In this document: positions 8,729-17,220 of the stretch, piece after piece
How positions within the stretch are numbered: the stretch's first letter is position 1
Layout of the letters: every line of letters starts with the position of its first letter
Assembly (NCBI GenBank): GCA_002345025.1
Contig: DDUX01000059.1
Location: forward strand, 3,198 to 67,197
Reading direction: 5' to 3'
Source: Candidatus Accumulibacter iunctus
GTDB taxonomy: Bacteria > Pseudomonadota > Gammaproteobacteria > Burkholderiales > Rhodocyclaceae
Length of the DNA stretch: 64,000 bases
The notes under the pieces: generated by a model
Told to the model about the DNA's origin: nothing
Databases searched by the model: none
The model's input: the letters and a program-made list of their open reading frames with translations, nothing else
Translations under genes and position numbers: made by a program

Positions 8729-10003
8729 ATGTCTGACGACCTCCTCTCCCCTCTGCGCCAAGGCTGGGAGGCCCTGCTCGAACGCCTCTTCTTCCTGCCC
8801 CCGTTTCCGGAAAGCATTGACTCGCTGGCCTTGTTCAGTCTGCTGCTGGTCGTCGGGCTACTGATCGGTGAGTGGTTGCATGCCCGCGTCGGCTGGCCAA
8901 GGGTGATCGGCTATGTGCTTGCCGGTAGCATTTTCGGACCGTCACTGCTCGGCTGGATCAGCATTGAGGCATTGGCGCAGGCGCGGCCGATAGCGGACGC
9001 GGCCCTCGGGCTGCTGATGCTCGAGGTCGGCCGACGGCTCGACCTCGGCTGGCTGCGACACAGCCCGGAACTGCTACGCAGCACGCTGATCGACATCAGC
9101 CTCTCGTTCATCCTGATCTTTTCCTTCGCCCTTCTGCTGATCGGGCAAAGCCCCGCCTGGGCGGCCGCCACGGCCGCAGTCACGATGGCCTCGGCGCCCG
9201 CTGTCGTGTTGCTTACCATCGAGGAGTCGAAAGCGCAGGGCGTGGTGACGGAACGGATCGTCCTGCACACGGCGATCGCTTCTGCGGCCTCCTTCGTCGT
9301 ATTCACGCTTGTCCTCGGCGTCATCCACGCCGAGCACAGCGAGGACTGGCTGAATGCCGTGGTCCATCCGCTATGGGTTGCCGTTGGCGCGCTGCTCATC
9401 GCCTGGGGGGTTGCCCGTCTGGCGTTGCTTATCGCCCACTTGCTGCCGAAGCGTTCGCTGGCCCAGGTCTTCATTCTCGTCGCCAGCGCCTTGCTGGCCG
9501 TTGGCTTGGCCCGCATGCTGGCGGTCCCGGTCTTTCTGACGCTGTTCCTGATGGGTGTCCTGCTGGCACATATCGATAAGCGGCAAACGCTGCGCTACAC
9601 CGCACTCCCCGAAGGCCACTGGCTGCTCGCCATCATTCTCTTTGTCATCGTTGGCGCCTCGCTGCCGTGGCAGGAGTTCACCTGGCTGACCGGGCTGCAG
9701 GCGATTGGACTGCTGCTGGTTCGTGCCGTGGCCAAGGCGGCAGCGCTGGCTGCTGCCGGTGGCAGCCTGCCGCTGCCGAAGCGGCTGCTGGTCGCCACCG
9801 GCATCCAGCCGCTGTCGGCAACGGCTGTCTTCATGGCCTATGAAATCGCCGGCCTGTACCCGGAAATCGGTCGTTCGGCGCTGGCTCTGTCGCTCTTCGC
9901 CGCAGCCCTCATGGAACTGGCCGGACCGGCGCTGTGCCGCATCGCGCTGCGCAAGTCAGGCGAAACCGCAGGCAGCGACACTGGCAAGGGAGGTATCGGA
10001 TGA
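8729..10003 (+). CDS. CPA2-family cation/proton antiporter without RCK domain
   Basis: A 424-aa integral membrane protein of the monovalent cation:proton antiporter-2 (KefB/RosB-like) family with about 12 hydrophobic segments. Recognisable parts are GEWLHARVGWPRVIGYVLAG and IFGPSLLGW near the N-terminus and LGLLMLEVGRRLDL after it. It ends shortly after the last membrane segment and has no cytosolic TrkA-N domain, unlike the antiporters at 41798 and 43511. The ATG at 8729 is chosen to give the usual short N-terminus; TTG 8696 and ATG 8702 upstream are in frame and possible. Its TGA overlaps the next gene's ATG by the ATGA pattern, so it is translated with the carboxylate-amine ligase. The ion is not determinable. 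Confidence 0.85.
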   Translation: MSDDLLSPLRQGWEALLERLFFLPPFPESIDSLALFSLLLVVGLLIGEWLHARVGWPRVIGYVLAGSIFGPSLLGWISIEALAQARPIADAALGLLMLEVGRRLDLGWLRHSPELLRSTLIDISLSFILIFSFALLLIGQSPAWAAATAAVTMASAPAVVLLTIEESKAQGVVTERIVLHTAIASAASFVVFTLVLGVIHAEHSEDWLNAVVHPLWVAVGALLIAWGVARLALLIAHLLPKRSLAQVFILVASALLAVGLARMLAVPVFLTLFLMGVLLAHIDKRQTLRYTALPEGHWLLAIILFVIVGASLPWQEFTWLTGLQAIGLLLVRAVAKAAALAAAGGSLPLPKRLLVATGIQPLSATAVFMAYEIAGLYPEIGRSALALSLFAAALMELAGPALCRIALRKSGETAGSDTGKGGIG

Positions 10004-11154
10004 GCAAGTGTCTGGGGGAATTCAGGCACAGCGAACCGCTGACGCTGGGCGTCGAACTGGAACTGCAACTGCTGTCCCTGCGCGACTTTGACCTGACCCG
10101 TGGCGCGACTGACCTGCTGGCCAGCCTCGACTACGACGGACGCTTCGGCGACATCAAGCTGGAGATTACCGAGAGCATGATCGAAGTCAGCACCCTGCCA
10201 CGGGCAAGCGCAGGAGGAATCGCCGCCGATCTCGCGGGCCTGCGCGAGGTCCTGCGGGTCCATTGTGCGCGCAACCACATTGCCGTCTGTGGCGGTGGCA
10301 CGCATCCCTTCCACCGCTGGCCGGAACGGCGCATCTGCAGCGGCGAGCGCTTTGACGCGCTGTACCAGCGCTACGGCTACCTCGCCAAGCAGTTCACTGT
10401 CTTCGGCCAGCACATCCACGTCGGCTGCACTTCGGCCGACGATGCGATCTGGCTGACGCAGGCGCTCGGCGTGTACGTGCCGGTATTCGTCGCTCTCTCG
10501 GCGTCGTCGCCATTCGTTGACGGTGTCGATACCTTTTTCCAGTCGGCCCGTCTCAACGCCGTCTCGGCCTTTCCGCTCAGCGGGCAGTGCCCGCCACTCG
10601 CCAACTGGGCGGAGTTCGTCCGCTATTTCGGCATGCTGCAAGCCTGCGGCATCGCGGCCAGCATCAAGGACCTGTACTGGGACGTGCGGCCCAAGCCGGA
10701 ATTCGGAACGGTCGAGATTCGCGTCTGCGACACGCCACTGAGCATTGAGAGCGCCACTGCTCTGGCGGCACTGGCACAGGCGCTGAGCCGCTGGCTGCTG
10801 CGCACGCGGCCGGATCTGCAGGTAGCGCGGCAGGTGCATGTCGCGCGCTACAACAAATTCCAGGCTTGCCGATACGGCATGGCGGCGATGATTTCCGATC
10901 CAGTCGCGCTCGGCCAGCGGCCGCTGCGGGAAAGTCTCGCCGAACTGCTGGAATTGCTGGCGGCAGATGCCCACGAACTCGGCTGTACGCCATGGCTCGA
11001 TCACCTTCAGCCACTGCTCGCCGATGATGCGACCGACGCCGCCTGGCTGCGCGGCATGCAGCGAGTGCATGGCAACCTGAATGACGTGGCCCGCGAAGCG
11101 GCTGAACGATTGCTCGCCCGCCCAGCCCACGAACCCCGGGAGATCGGACGATGA
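10000..11154 (+). CDS. GCS2-type carboxylate-amine ligase (YbdK-like)
   Basis: A 384-aa member of the glutamate-cysteine ligase type 2 / YbdK family, ATP-dependent enzymes that join the gamma-carboxyl of glutamate or a similar acid to an amine. Diagnostic segments are LTLGVELELQLL, DIKLEITESMIEVST, CGGGTHPFHRW, FGQHIHVGC and TVEIRVCDTPLS. The length matches the family (about 370-400 aa). The start overlaps the antiporter stop (10000-10003) and its own stop overlaps the next start (11151-11154); GGGAGGT at 9988-9994 serves as ribosome binding site. Its product is unknown. Lying beside a gamma-glutamyl hydrolase and a CPA2 antiporter, it may make a gamma-glutamyl compatible solute or a glutathione-like gating ligand; this is inference. 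Confidence 0.85.
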   Translation: MSKCLGEFRHSEPLTLGVELELQLLSLRDFDLTRGATDLLASLDYDGRFGDIKLEITESMIEVSTLPRASAGGIAADLAGLREVLRVHCARNHIAVCGGGTHPFHRWPERRICSGERFDALYQRYGYLAKQFTVFGQHIHVGCTSADDAIWLTQALGVYVPVFVALSASSPFVDGVDTFFQSARLNAVSAFPLSGQCPPLANWAEFVRYFGMLQACGIAASIKDLYWDVRPKPEFGTVEIRVCDTPLSIESATALAALAQALSRWLLRTRPDLQVARQVHVARYNKFQACRYGMAAMISDPVALGQRPLRESLAELLELLAADAHELGCTPWLDHLQPLLADDATDAAWLRGMQRVHGNLNDVAREAAERLLARPAHEPREIGR

Positions 11155-12410
11155 AACGCCGCCTGACGCTGCTTTCGCTGGTCCTTGCCACCACCATTTC
11201 TACCGCCCGGGCCGTTCCGGGCTGCGAGTTTGACGCAGTCGCGGCAGGCAGCGGAAGGATCGGCCAGTGGATCGACAAGGACAACTGGCTGGCGGTCGAG
11301 AATCAGCGCGTCAGCCTGCAGGCAGCCGACGTGTTCATGCCTGCCCGGCGGCTTCGCCCGGCCGCCGGCGGCGAAGCCCTGCGCGCCGCACCGCGCCCGC
11401 TCGAGATTGATCGCCTGGAGACCACCGACCCCCTCGATGGCCGCAAACGCGACCTCGGCTTCCTCCTCGACAGCCGCCTCAATGTCGACGGGGTCCTTGT
11501 CCTCCACAACGGGAGAATCCTCAGCGAACGGTACCGCAATGGCCTGCGCGCCAGCGAGCCGCGACTGTTGTTGCGGGCGACGAGACCGTTGCTGGCGCTT
11601 TTGGGTGCGATGAGTATCGCCCAGGGGAAACTGACGGGAGACAAGTCCGTCACCCGTTTCATCCCGGCCCTGAACAACCAGTCGGGCTTGCGCAAGCTCT
11701 CGGTTCAGCGCCTGTTGCAGGGCCAGGAGCGGCATGCCTGGTCGCCGGAAGAGCTTGCGCAGTGGCGCCAGGCAGGGGGCTGGACAAGCAGTCAGCCGAC
11801 GACAGGTATCCGTTCGTGGCTCTCTCAACCCGGGCGCTGGGACAAGCCACTGGTCGAGCAGGAGGTTCCCCCGTTCCCCGGCAGCCCGGACGACGACCTG
11901 CTGGCCTGGCTGCTGGCCGAGAGCAACACGGTCCCGCTGGCCCGCCTGTTCTGCGAGCAGTTGCTGATACGCAGTCGGCACGAACAGCCGGTGTTCTGGT
12001 TGACTGACGAACAAGGTATCGAACTTGCCGAAGGTCTGGGTATGTCGCTGCGCGACTTTGGCCGCCTTGGCCAGTTGCTCCTCGATGCCCGCGTCAGCCG
12101 CAGTCGCAGCCGAATTCCCGCCTGGTTCGTCGAGACTTTGACCGCCTCGTCAGGCATCCGCAGTCCGGAAGTGCCCGGCCTGCCGAAGGGCAGCGAGCAA
12201 CGCTATGGCTTCATGCACCTCGGCGGCAAACCCAACCGGGTGGCCATCATCGCTCCCCATGGCACCAGTCTGTATGTCGATTTCGACCGACGACTGGTAA
12301 TCGCGGTGTACGCCACCTACCCGCGAACTGGCACACCGGCGCTGCTGGCGACCCTTGAGCAGTTCTGGAAAGTCGTCGACCAGGCCGTCAGCCAGCCACG
12401 GCAACGCTGA
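11151..12410 (+). CDS. Exported beta-lactamase-fold serine hydrolase homolog lacking SxxK (pseudoenzyme)
   Basis: A 419-aa protein with an N-terminal signal peptide (MKRRLTLLSLVLATTISTARA). It follows the layout of 6-aminohexanoate-dimer hydrolase / class C beta-lactamase-like proteins: VDGVLVLHNGRILSERYRNG, then the helix that normally carries SxxK, then KLTGDKSVTRFIPALN, LSVQRLLQG, and late LGMSLRDFGRLGQLLLD. At the SxxK position (residues 142-145) it reads RATR, so both the catalytic Ser and the Lys are replaced. It therefore probably binds a ligand or partner in the periplasm rather than hydrolysing. It is last in the four-gene operon, joined by ATGA to the ligase gene. Confidence 0.75.
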   Translation: MKRRLTLLSLVLATTISTARAVPGCEFDAVAAGSGRIGQWIDKDNWLAVENQRVSLQAADVFMPARRLRPAAGGEALRAAPRPLEIDRLETTDPLDGRKRDLGFLLDSRLNVDGVLVLHNGRILSERYRNGLRASEPRLLLRATRPLLALLGAMSIAQGKLTGDKSVTRFIPALNNQSGLRKLSVQRLLQGQERHAWSPEELAQWRQAGGWTSSQPTTGIRSWLSQPGRWDKPLVEQEVPPFPGSPDDDLLAWLLAESNTVPLARLFCEQLLIRSRHEQPVFWLTDEQGIELAEGLGMSLRDFGRLGQLLLDARVSRSRSRIPAWFVETLTASSGIRSPEVPGLPKGSEQRYGFMHLGGKPNRVAIIAPHGTSLYVDFDRRLVIAVYATYPRTGTPALLATLEQFWKVVDQAVSQPRQR

Positions 12411-12574
12411 GCATGATCTGGCCACCCCGGATGATGAGACAAGATGCAGGTAGGGCAGCGATGGGTATAGGTCGCGCAATGTTTTGGTGGCTTGACCCCG
12501 CATCCCAACGTGAACCGCCGAACCGACTCGCACTCCGGATTGCTGCCGTGTGACTCGCTTTCAGGAAAGATGGC

Positions 12575-12718
12575 CCGACTACCGTAGAACGGGTGCCGGA
12601 TATACCCTTCGTCAATCAGGCAACCATGCAGCAGGTCGCTTTCGTCGACTGCCACTTGCTTTTGCTGAGCATAGAGCGCGGCATGGCATACCGCGGCCAG
12701 GACGCATTGCCGGGTCAC
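12575..12718 (-). pseudogene. IS3-family OrfB (integrase) remnant
   Basis: One minus-strand frame reads RQCVLAAVCHAALYAQQKQV and then DESDLLHGCLIDEGYIRHPF with YGSR following. The LIDE.Y..HPFYGSR pattern is the conserved start of the IS3-family OrfB transposase. It breaks off after YGSR, well before the DDE residues, and no OrfA is present. It is non-functional. The remaining part of the 12411-12923 interval holds no gene I can recognise. Confidence 0.6.
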
Positions 12719-12923
12719 GGCCACCCAGGTCTGCCTCATGCGGACAGGCTGCGGCCGGACCTTTTTTCGAGCCAGTCCAGTCGGGAGCGTCATCCCGCAG
12801 GGCATCGGCCATATCGCCAAGCGCCGGCCGGATATCCTGGAGAATGGTGAGTGGCTGAGATGTTTACCCTTCGAACCGTCACCAATTGAATGCTTGGCAA
12901 ACCCAGGCGACCATTCAAGACTG

Positions 12924-13850
12924 CTAGTAGACCACCTCCCAGGCGCGGCCGGGATTGCGCACGACGACGATTCGCGGCGGGAAGGCGGAAAACAGCGCAA
13001 AGCCGGCGCAGGCGCGGGCGTCCTCGCCCTTGATCTTCTCGAACTTCGCCGGATCGGCCGGACGGAAGAGGTCGCCGTTCGTCCGGCGCAGCACCACCTC
13101 GGCGTTGCCGGTCAGCGTCGCCTCGAGCTGGTCGGCAGCCGGTGCGTCGATGCGCACGCCTGCCGCCCAGGCCTTGTCGAGACACTTCATCTTCCTGATG
13201 TCGTCGACCCGGATCTGCGGGTTGCCCTGCAGCGCCGCGTAGATGCCGTCGAAGTTCGGTCTGAAGCTGTCGGCGCGTACCTTGACCAGCTTCGCGAGTT
13301 CCTGCCGGTCGGCGTCGCTGAGCGACGTCACCGCCGCGGCGCGATGCCACGGATGTTCGCTGGCGAACGGCGCATCGAACTGGCGCTCGATCCGCAGCCT
13401 GCCGGTGGCGGCCTTTTCCTCGACGCCTTCGCCGCTCTGGTTGGTCGATTTGAACTGTCCGCCGCTGCGCTCTTCGGTCACCTGGTCGTTGACCTCGGCC
13501 CAGCGCAACTGCGCGCGGTAGCTGGCCTGCGCATCGGCTGGCTCGAAATCGATGCGCAGCGTATTGCGGCCCTTGCGCACCGCCGGTCCGGCGGAAGCCA
13601 CGGGCAGCCACACCGCGGGGCCGATCTCGCGCGCCTCGAAGAGCACCGGCACCGTGCCCTTGCGCACCTCCTGTTCGGCGAAAAAGATGTTGTTGATGTA
13701 CAGCCGCGCCGTGCCGGCGACGGTCGTCACCTGCTCGTTCTTCTGCGGGTCGCCGACGAAGGGGGTGAACTTGAACTCGACGTTGATGACCGCCGCCGAG
13801 GCCAGCGAGCTGCCGAGACAGACGAGAAACGCCAGGATCGCATGGCGCAT
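12924..13850 (-). CDS. Exported protein of unknown function
   Basis: I do not recognise the family. The 308-aa product has a clear signal peptide (MRHAILAFLVCLGSSLASAA). Early in the mature chain, VEFKFTPFVGDP and TARLYINNIFFAEQEVRKG suggest a beta-rich domain; later parts are mixed helical with two cysteines (KMKCLDKAW and ARACAGFALF) that could form a disulfide. The ATG at 13850 follows an AGGA sequence. It is a single-gene unit, divergent from cbiB and bounded by an IS3 remnant on the other side. A periplasmic location is the only supported inference. Confidence 0.7.
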   Translation of the reverse strand: MRHAILAFLVCLGSSLASAAVINVEFKFTPFVGDPQKNEQVTTVAGTARLYINNIFFAEQEVRKGTVPVLFEAREIGPAVWLPVASAGPAVRKGRNTLRIDFEPADAQASYRAQLRWAEVNDQVTEERSGGQFKSTNQSGEGVEEKAATGRLRIERQFDAPFASEHPWHRAAAVTSLSDADRQELAKLVKVRADSFRPNFDGIYAALQGNPQIRVDDIRKMKCLDKAWAAGVRIDAPAADQLEATLTGNAEVVLRRTNGDLFRPADPAKFEKIKGEDARACAGFALFSAFPPRIVVVRNPGRAWEVVY

Positions 13851-14057
13851 GGGTTGTCCTTTCGTGAGAGTGGTGGCGCGTCGGCCGGAGATGCCGCCGC
13901 CGCCAGCAGTATAGCGATGACTGCCGGGACCGGGGGGCGCGGGTCGCCGACGTCGGTGACACATCTGCCGGTGCGACTTGCAGGCGCGTGCCGTCGGCCG
14001 GTCGCGACGGTGCAGCGACCGTCGTTCATCCGCCGGCGGGTGGCGCGGCGTTCAGCG

Positions 14058-14063
14058 TAGAAT
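14058..14063 (+). promoter_or_regulatory. Possible -10 element (TAGAAT) upstream of cbiB
   Basis: TAGAAT matches the sigma-70 -10 consensus at five of six positions and lies about 37 bases before the GTG start. No convincing -35 box is present. The same hexamer occurs before the genes at 22175 and 23125. Confidence 0.3.
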
Positions 14064-14099
14064 CCCCGCTTCGCCGCCACCGCCTTCTGCTCGCCTGCC

Positions 14100-15047
14100 G
14101 TGTCTTTCCCCTGGTTCTTCGCTGCCGACAGCTCGACCGCGCTGCTCTTGCCACTGGCGGCGGTCGCCGGCGCGGCGCTCGACCGTCTCTTCGGCGAGCC
14201 GCGACGCGGACACCCGCTGGTCGCGTTCGGCAAGCTGGCGAACGCCTGCGAGCGGGTGCTGAATGTGGGCAGCGCACGTCACCTGCGGGGTCTGCTGGCG
14301 TGGGCGCTGCTCGTCCTGCCGTTTGCCGGGCTGGCGCTGTGGGCGATCCCCGGCGGGCTGCCGGGCGCGATCGTCGACGCGCTGCTGCTCTACCTGGCTC
14401 TCGGTGCCCGCAGCCTCGACGAGCATGCACGACGCGTCGCCGATGATCTCGCGGCTGGCGATCTCGGCGCGGCGCGCGAGCATGTCGGCTGGATGGTCTC
14501 GCGGCAGACGGCAGACCTCGATGCCGAAGCCGTCGCCAGCGCCTGCATCGAATCGACGCTCGAGAACGGCAACGACGCCATCTTCGGCGCGCTATTCTGG
14601 TTCGCCCTGCTTGGTGGTGCCGGCGCGATCCTCTTTCGGCTCGGCAACACGCTCGATGCGATGTGGGGTTACCGCAACCAGCGTTTCGCCGCCTTCGGCT
14701 GCGTCGCGGCGCGCATCGACGACCTGCTGAACCTCGTCCCCGCCCGCCTGACGGCACTGTCCTACGCGCTCGTCGGCGATACGCGCACTGCTCTGCGCTG
14801 CTGGTGGCGGCAGGGCGCCGGCTGGAAGAGCCCGAACGCCGGCCCGGTGATGGCCGCCGGTGCTGGCAGCCTCGGCCTCGCGCTCGGCGGCGCGGCGACC
14901 TACGACGGCCAGCGGCAGCAGCGACCGCCGCTTGGCGAGGGCCGGCCGGCGAGCGCTGCCGACATTCCGCGGGCGCTGACCCTGGTGCGGCGCAGCCTGT
15001 TGCTGTGGCTCGTGCTGCTGCTCATCGGCGGCTGGCTGCGCGTCTGA
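14100..15047 (+). CDS. cbiB: Adenosylcobinamide-phosphate synthase, cobalamin biosynthesis CbiB/CobD
   Basis: A 315-aa membrane protein that attaches the aminopropanol (phosphate) arm to adenosylcobyric acid during cobalamin synthesis. Family landmarks are LDRLFGEPRRGHPLVAFGK near the N-terminus, CIESTLENGNDAIFGALFW in the middle and MWGYRNQRFAAFGCVAARID followed by LLNLVPARLTAL. There are several hydrophobic helices. The start is a GTG directly at 14100. It is the only cobalamin gene in the window and I saw no cobalamin riboswitch in the 250 bp upstream, so it may be separated from the rest of the pathway. Confidence 0.9.
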   Translation: MSFPWFFAADSSTALLLPLAAVAGAALDRLFGEPRRGHPLVAFGKLANACERVLNVGSARHLRGLLAWALLVLPFAGLALWAIPGGLPGAIVDALLLYLALGARSLDEHARRVADDLAAGDLGAAREHVGWMVSRQTADLDAEAVASACIESTLENGNDAIFGALFWFALLGGAGAILFRLGNTLDAMWGYRNQRFAAFGCVAARIDDLLNLVPARLTALSYALVGDTRTALRCWWRQGAGWKSPNAGPVMAAGAGSLGLALGGAATYDGQRQQRPPLGEGRPASAADIPRALTLVRRSLLLWLVLLLIGGWLRV

Positions 15048-15148
15048 AGCGTCGACAGTCGCCGCCGGCCGGCATCGGCACAGCGCCGGCTGCCGCCGGC
15101 TTGAGCGATGTCAAGGACGACCGTTTGCCTTCGCCGCATGATGCGGCG

Positions 15149-15613
15149 ATGAAACGCTCCCTGGCACTGATCCAACTGTCGCGCGAGCACCAGCACGCGC
15201 TCGCGCTTGCCCTCGCCGCCAAGCGCGCGGCCGTCTCGGGTTCGGCCGACGAGGTCACGGCGATGGCGGCGCGGCTGCGCGCGACGATGGCCGGCGAACT
15301 GGAGACGCACTTCCGCTGCGAGGAAAGCAATCTGCTGCCGCTGCTGGCGGCGGCCGGCCATTCCGGGCTCGTCAGCCGGACCCTCGCCGAGCATCGCCTC
15401 CTGCGACAGTCGGCGGCGCTCATCGGTCCGCAGCGCGGGCGTGTGCTGGCTTTTGCCGAGCTGTTGCAGGCGCACGTGCGTTTCGAGGAGCGCGAGCTTT
15501 TCCAGGTCTGCGAGGAACAGGCGCGGTCGCGTGATGGCGTCGCCGCGACCGTCGTTGCGGCCGACCAGGCGGCGCCGGCCGCAGTCGTCAGGGCCAGCGG
15601 CAGTCGCGAATGA
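15149..15613 (+). CDS. Hemerythrin HHE-domain protein
   Basis: A 154-aa helical protein with the hemerythrin-like diiron ligand pattern: His in LSREHQHALAL, HFRCEESNLLPLL (HxxxE), LAEHRLLRQ and HVRFEERELF (HxxxE). Such proteins bind O2, NO or iron and act in sensing or stress defence. The C-terminal 30 residues are Ala-rich and probably disordered. The ATG at 15149 gives the minimal domain. It follows cbiB by about 100 bp and its 3' end overlaps the convergent CapA-like gene by 26 bp. The function beyond diiron binding is not known. Confidence 0.8.
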   Translation: MKRSLALIQLSREHQHALALALAAKRAAVSGSADEVTAMAARLRATMAGELETHFRCEESNLLPLLAAAGHSGLVSRTLAEHRLLRQSAALIGPQRGRVLAFAELLQAHVRFEERELFQVCEEQARSRDGVAATVVAADQAAPAAVVRASGSRE

Positions 15614-16574
15614 GCGGGTCGCCGCGGCGACCGCAGGGTGCGCTGCTGCCGGCAAGCGGCTGCGGCGTGCCGTCGTCGTCGATGCGTGCGGTCACCGTAT
15701 CCCAGGCCAGCAGGCCGCTGCCGTCGAGCGTCAGACGCAACACCCAGCCGCTCCTCGCCGCCGCGTAGTCGAAGCCGTCGAAGACGAAGTTGCCGAGGCT
15801 GTAGACGATCAGCCTGCCGCGGTAGTATTCGACCCCCTGCGTGACGTGCGCATGGCCGCCGACCACCACATCGGCGCCGGCGTCGATCATCAGGCGCGCG
15901 AGCTGGCGCTGCCGCGCACTGGCCTGCGCCTCGCGCTCCCAGCCCCAGTGCATGAAGGGGATGACGAGATCGGCACCGGCGGCGCGTGCGGCGCGAATGT
16001 CGGCGACGACGTGGCTGTCCTCGCTCCAGGCGATTCCCGGCCAGTCTGGCCCGGCCTCGAACGAACGCGGCTTGAACTCGTTGTAGGCGAGGACGGCGAT
16101 GCGCAGACCACGGCGCTCGATCCACAGCGGCTGGTGGGCCTGCTCGAGGTTGCGGCCGCCACCGAAGGCGGCGATTCCCTGACCCGCCAGGAGATCGAGG
16201 GTCTCGACGAAGGCCTCGCGCCCGTAGTCGCCGGAATGGTTGTTGGCGACGGCGAGCGCGTCGAAGCGTCCAGTCAGCACCCGCAACACGCGCGGGTGGG
16301 CGCGGAAGGTGGCGATCTTGTTCTCGAGCGGCGTGCCGGTGGTGGCGATCGGGCACTCGAGGTTGCCGATGCGGTAGTCGGAGTCCTCGAGCAGCGCGGC
16401 AAAGGGGGCGAGCGGATCGGCGCCGGCGGCGATCAACTGTCCGGGTCCGTCGTCGAGCATGATGTCGCCGACGAACACGAGGCGCAGCGGCTCGGCGGCG
16501 ACGGCACCGCCGAACGCGCAGCAGAACGCCACCAGCAGGCAGTGCAGGCAGCGCAGGCAGCGGGCGCTGCTCAT
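15588..16574 (-). CDS. CapA-family exported metallophosphatase-like protein
   Basis: A 328-aa protein of the CapA / poly-gamma-glutamate-synthesis-associated family, which has a calcineurin-like metallophosphoesterase fold. Visible motifs are LVFVGDIMLDDGP, IGNLECPIATTG, ALAVANNHSGDYG, VIPFMHWGWERE and VVGGHAHVTQGVEYYRGRLI followed by VYSLGNFVFDG. A signal peptide precedes AAEPLRLVF. The ATG at 16574 is chosen because it overlaps the upstream gene's stop by ATGA (16571-16574) and keeps the signal peptide. No capsule or polyglutamate synthetase genes are nearby, so the substrate is unknown. Confidence 0.85.
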   Translation of the reverse strand: MSSARCLRCLHCLLVAFCCAFGGAVAAEPLRLVFVGDIMLDDGPGQLIAAGADPLAPFAALLEDSDYRIGNLECPIATTGTPLENKIATFRAHPRVLRVLTGRFDALAVANNHSGDYGREAFVETLDLLAGQGIAAFGGGRNLEQAHQPLWIERRGLRIAVLAYNEFKPRSFEAGPDWPGIAWSEDSHVVADIRAARAAGADLVIPFMHWGWEREAQASARQRQLARLMIDAGADVVVGGHAHVTQGVEYYRGRLIVYSLGNFVFDGFDYAAARSGWVLRLTLDGSGLLAWDTVTARIDDDGTPQPLAGSSAPCGRRGDPLIRDCRWP

Positions 16575-17011
16575 GGCGCGCGTCCGGCGGCTGCCGACAA
16601 TTCGCACCAGTACTGCAGCTCGCCGTCGCGGACCGGCTCGTAGACGCTGTTCAGGCCGGTGAAGCCGTAGGCCGGCCGGGTCGACGCCGGCGGCGGGTAG
16701 GGATGGGTGAGCTGCTGGATCGGCGCTGCGCCGCCGTCGCGGGCGGCCAGGACATAGAGCTTGATCGCCGCGAGATCGGCCGGCTCCTTCTGCCAGACCA
16801 TGCGGAAGAGGAAGTACGAACCGATGGCCTCGACCGGTACCGTGTACGGTGAAGCGACGGGCTCCGCCCGCAGGATGCGCGTCTCGCCGCCATAGGTGAC
16901 GTGACAGAGCAGCGTCTCGGCGGCGACGGGCCGGGCGCAGAGCAGCGTCGCGGCGAGCAGGCAGCGCCCGCAGTGGCGGCGGCCGGCGGAAGCGAAGCGG
17001 TGTTGCGGCAT
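16571..17011 (-). CDS. Small exported protein of unknown function
   Basis: A 146-aa protein with a signal sequence (CGRCLLAATLLCARPVAAET) that I cannot assign to a family. The mature part contains ETLLCHVTYGGETRILRAEP and GSYFLFRMVWQKEPADLAAI, and a late ELQYWCELSA; two cysteines may pair. It is coupled to the downstream CapA-like gene by a 4-bp overlap, so the two probably act together outside the cytoplasm. The role is unknown. Confidence 0.7.
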   Translation of the reverse strand: MPQHRFASAGRRHCGRCLLAATLLCARPVAAETLLCHVTYGGETRILRAEPVASPYTVPVEAIGSYFLFRMVWQKEPADLAAIKLYVLAARDGGAAPIQQLTHPYPPPASTRPAYGFTGLNSVYEPVRDGELQYWCELSAAAGRAP

Positions 17012-17220
17012 GGGCGGAAACCGGTTGTCAGGCGAGAGCGAGGGGCGTCAGTATCGCGGTCCGCTGCGCAGCGGTCAACGCGCTTCCGGCGCTGCCCGCC
17101 GCCTGCTATATTGCTGCCGGCTGGCAGGCCTGATGCGCCTGCGGGCGATCATCGTGCCGGTGGCGCCGTTGCGGCGCGGCCAGACAGTCAGTCATTCAGT
17201 GTGTCGGGAGAACAGCGACG

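Noticed and set aside
12317..13000. 227-codon minus-strand frame taken as a whole gene
   Set aside because: Only about 47 residues match the IS3 OrfB; the rest overlaps neighbouring genes, so it is listed only as a remnant.
13851..14099. Cobalamin riboswitch before cbiB
   Set aside because: The 250-bp interval shows no B12-box-like sequence that I can recognise and is too short for a confident call.
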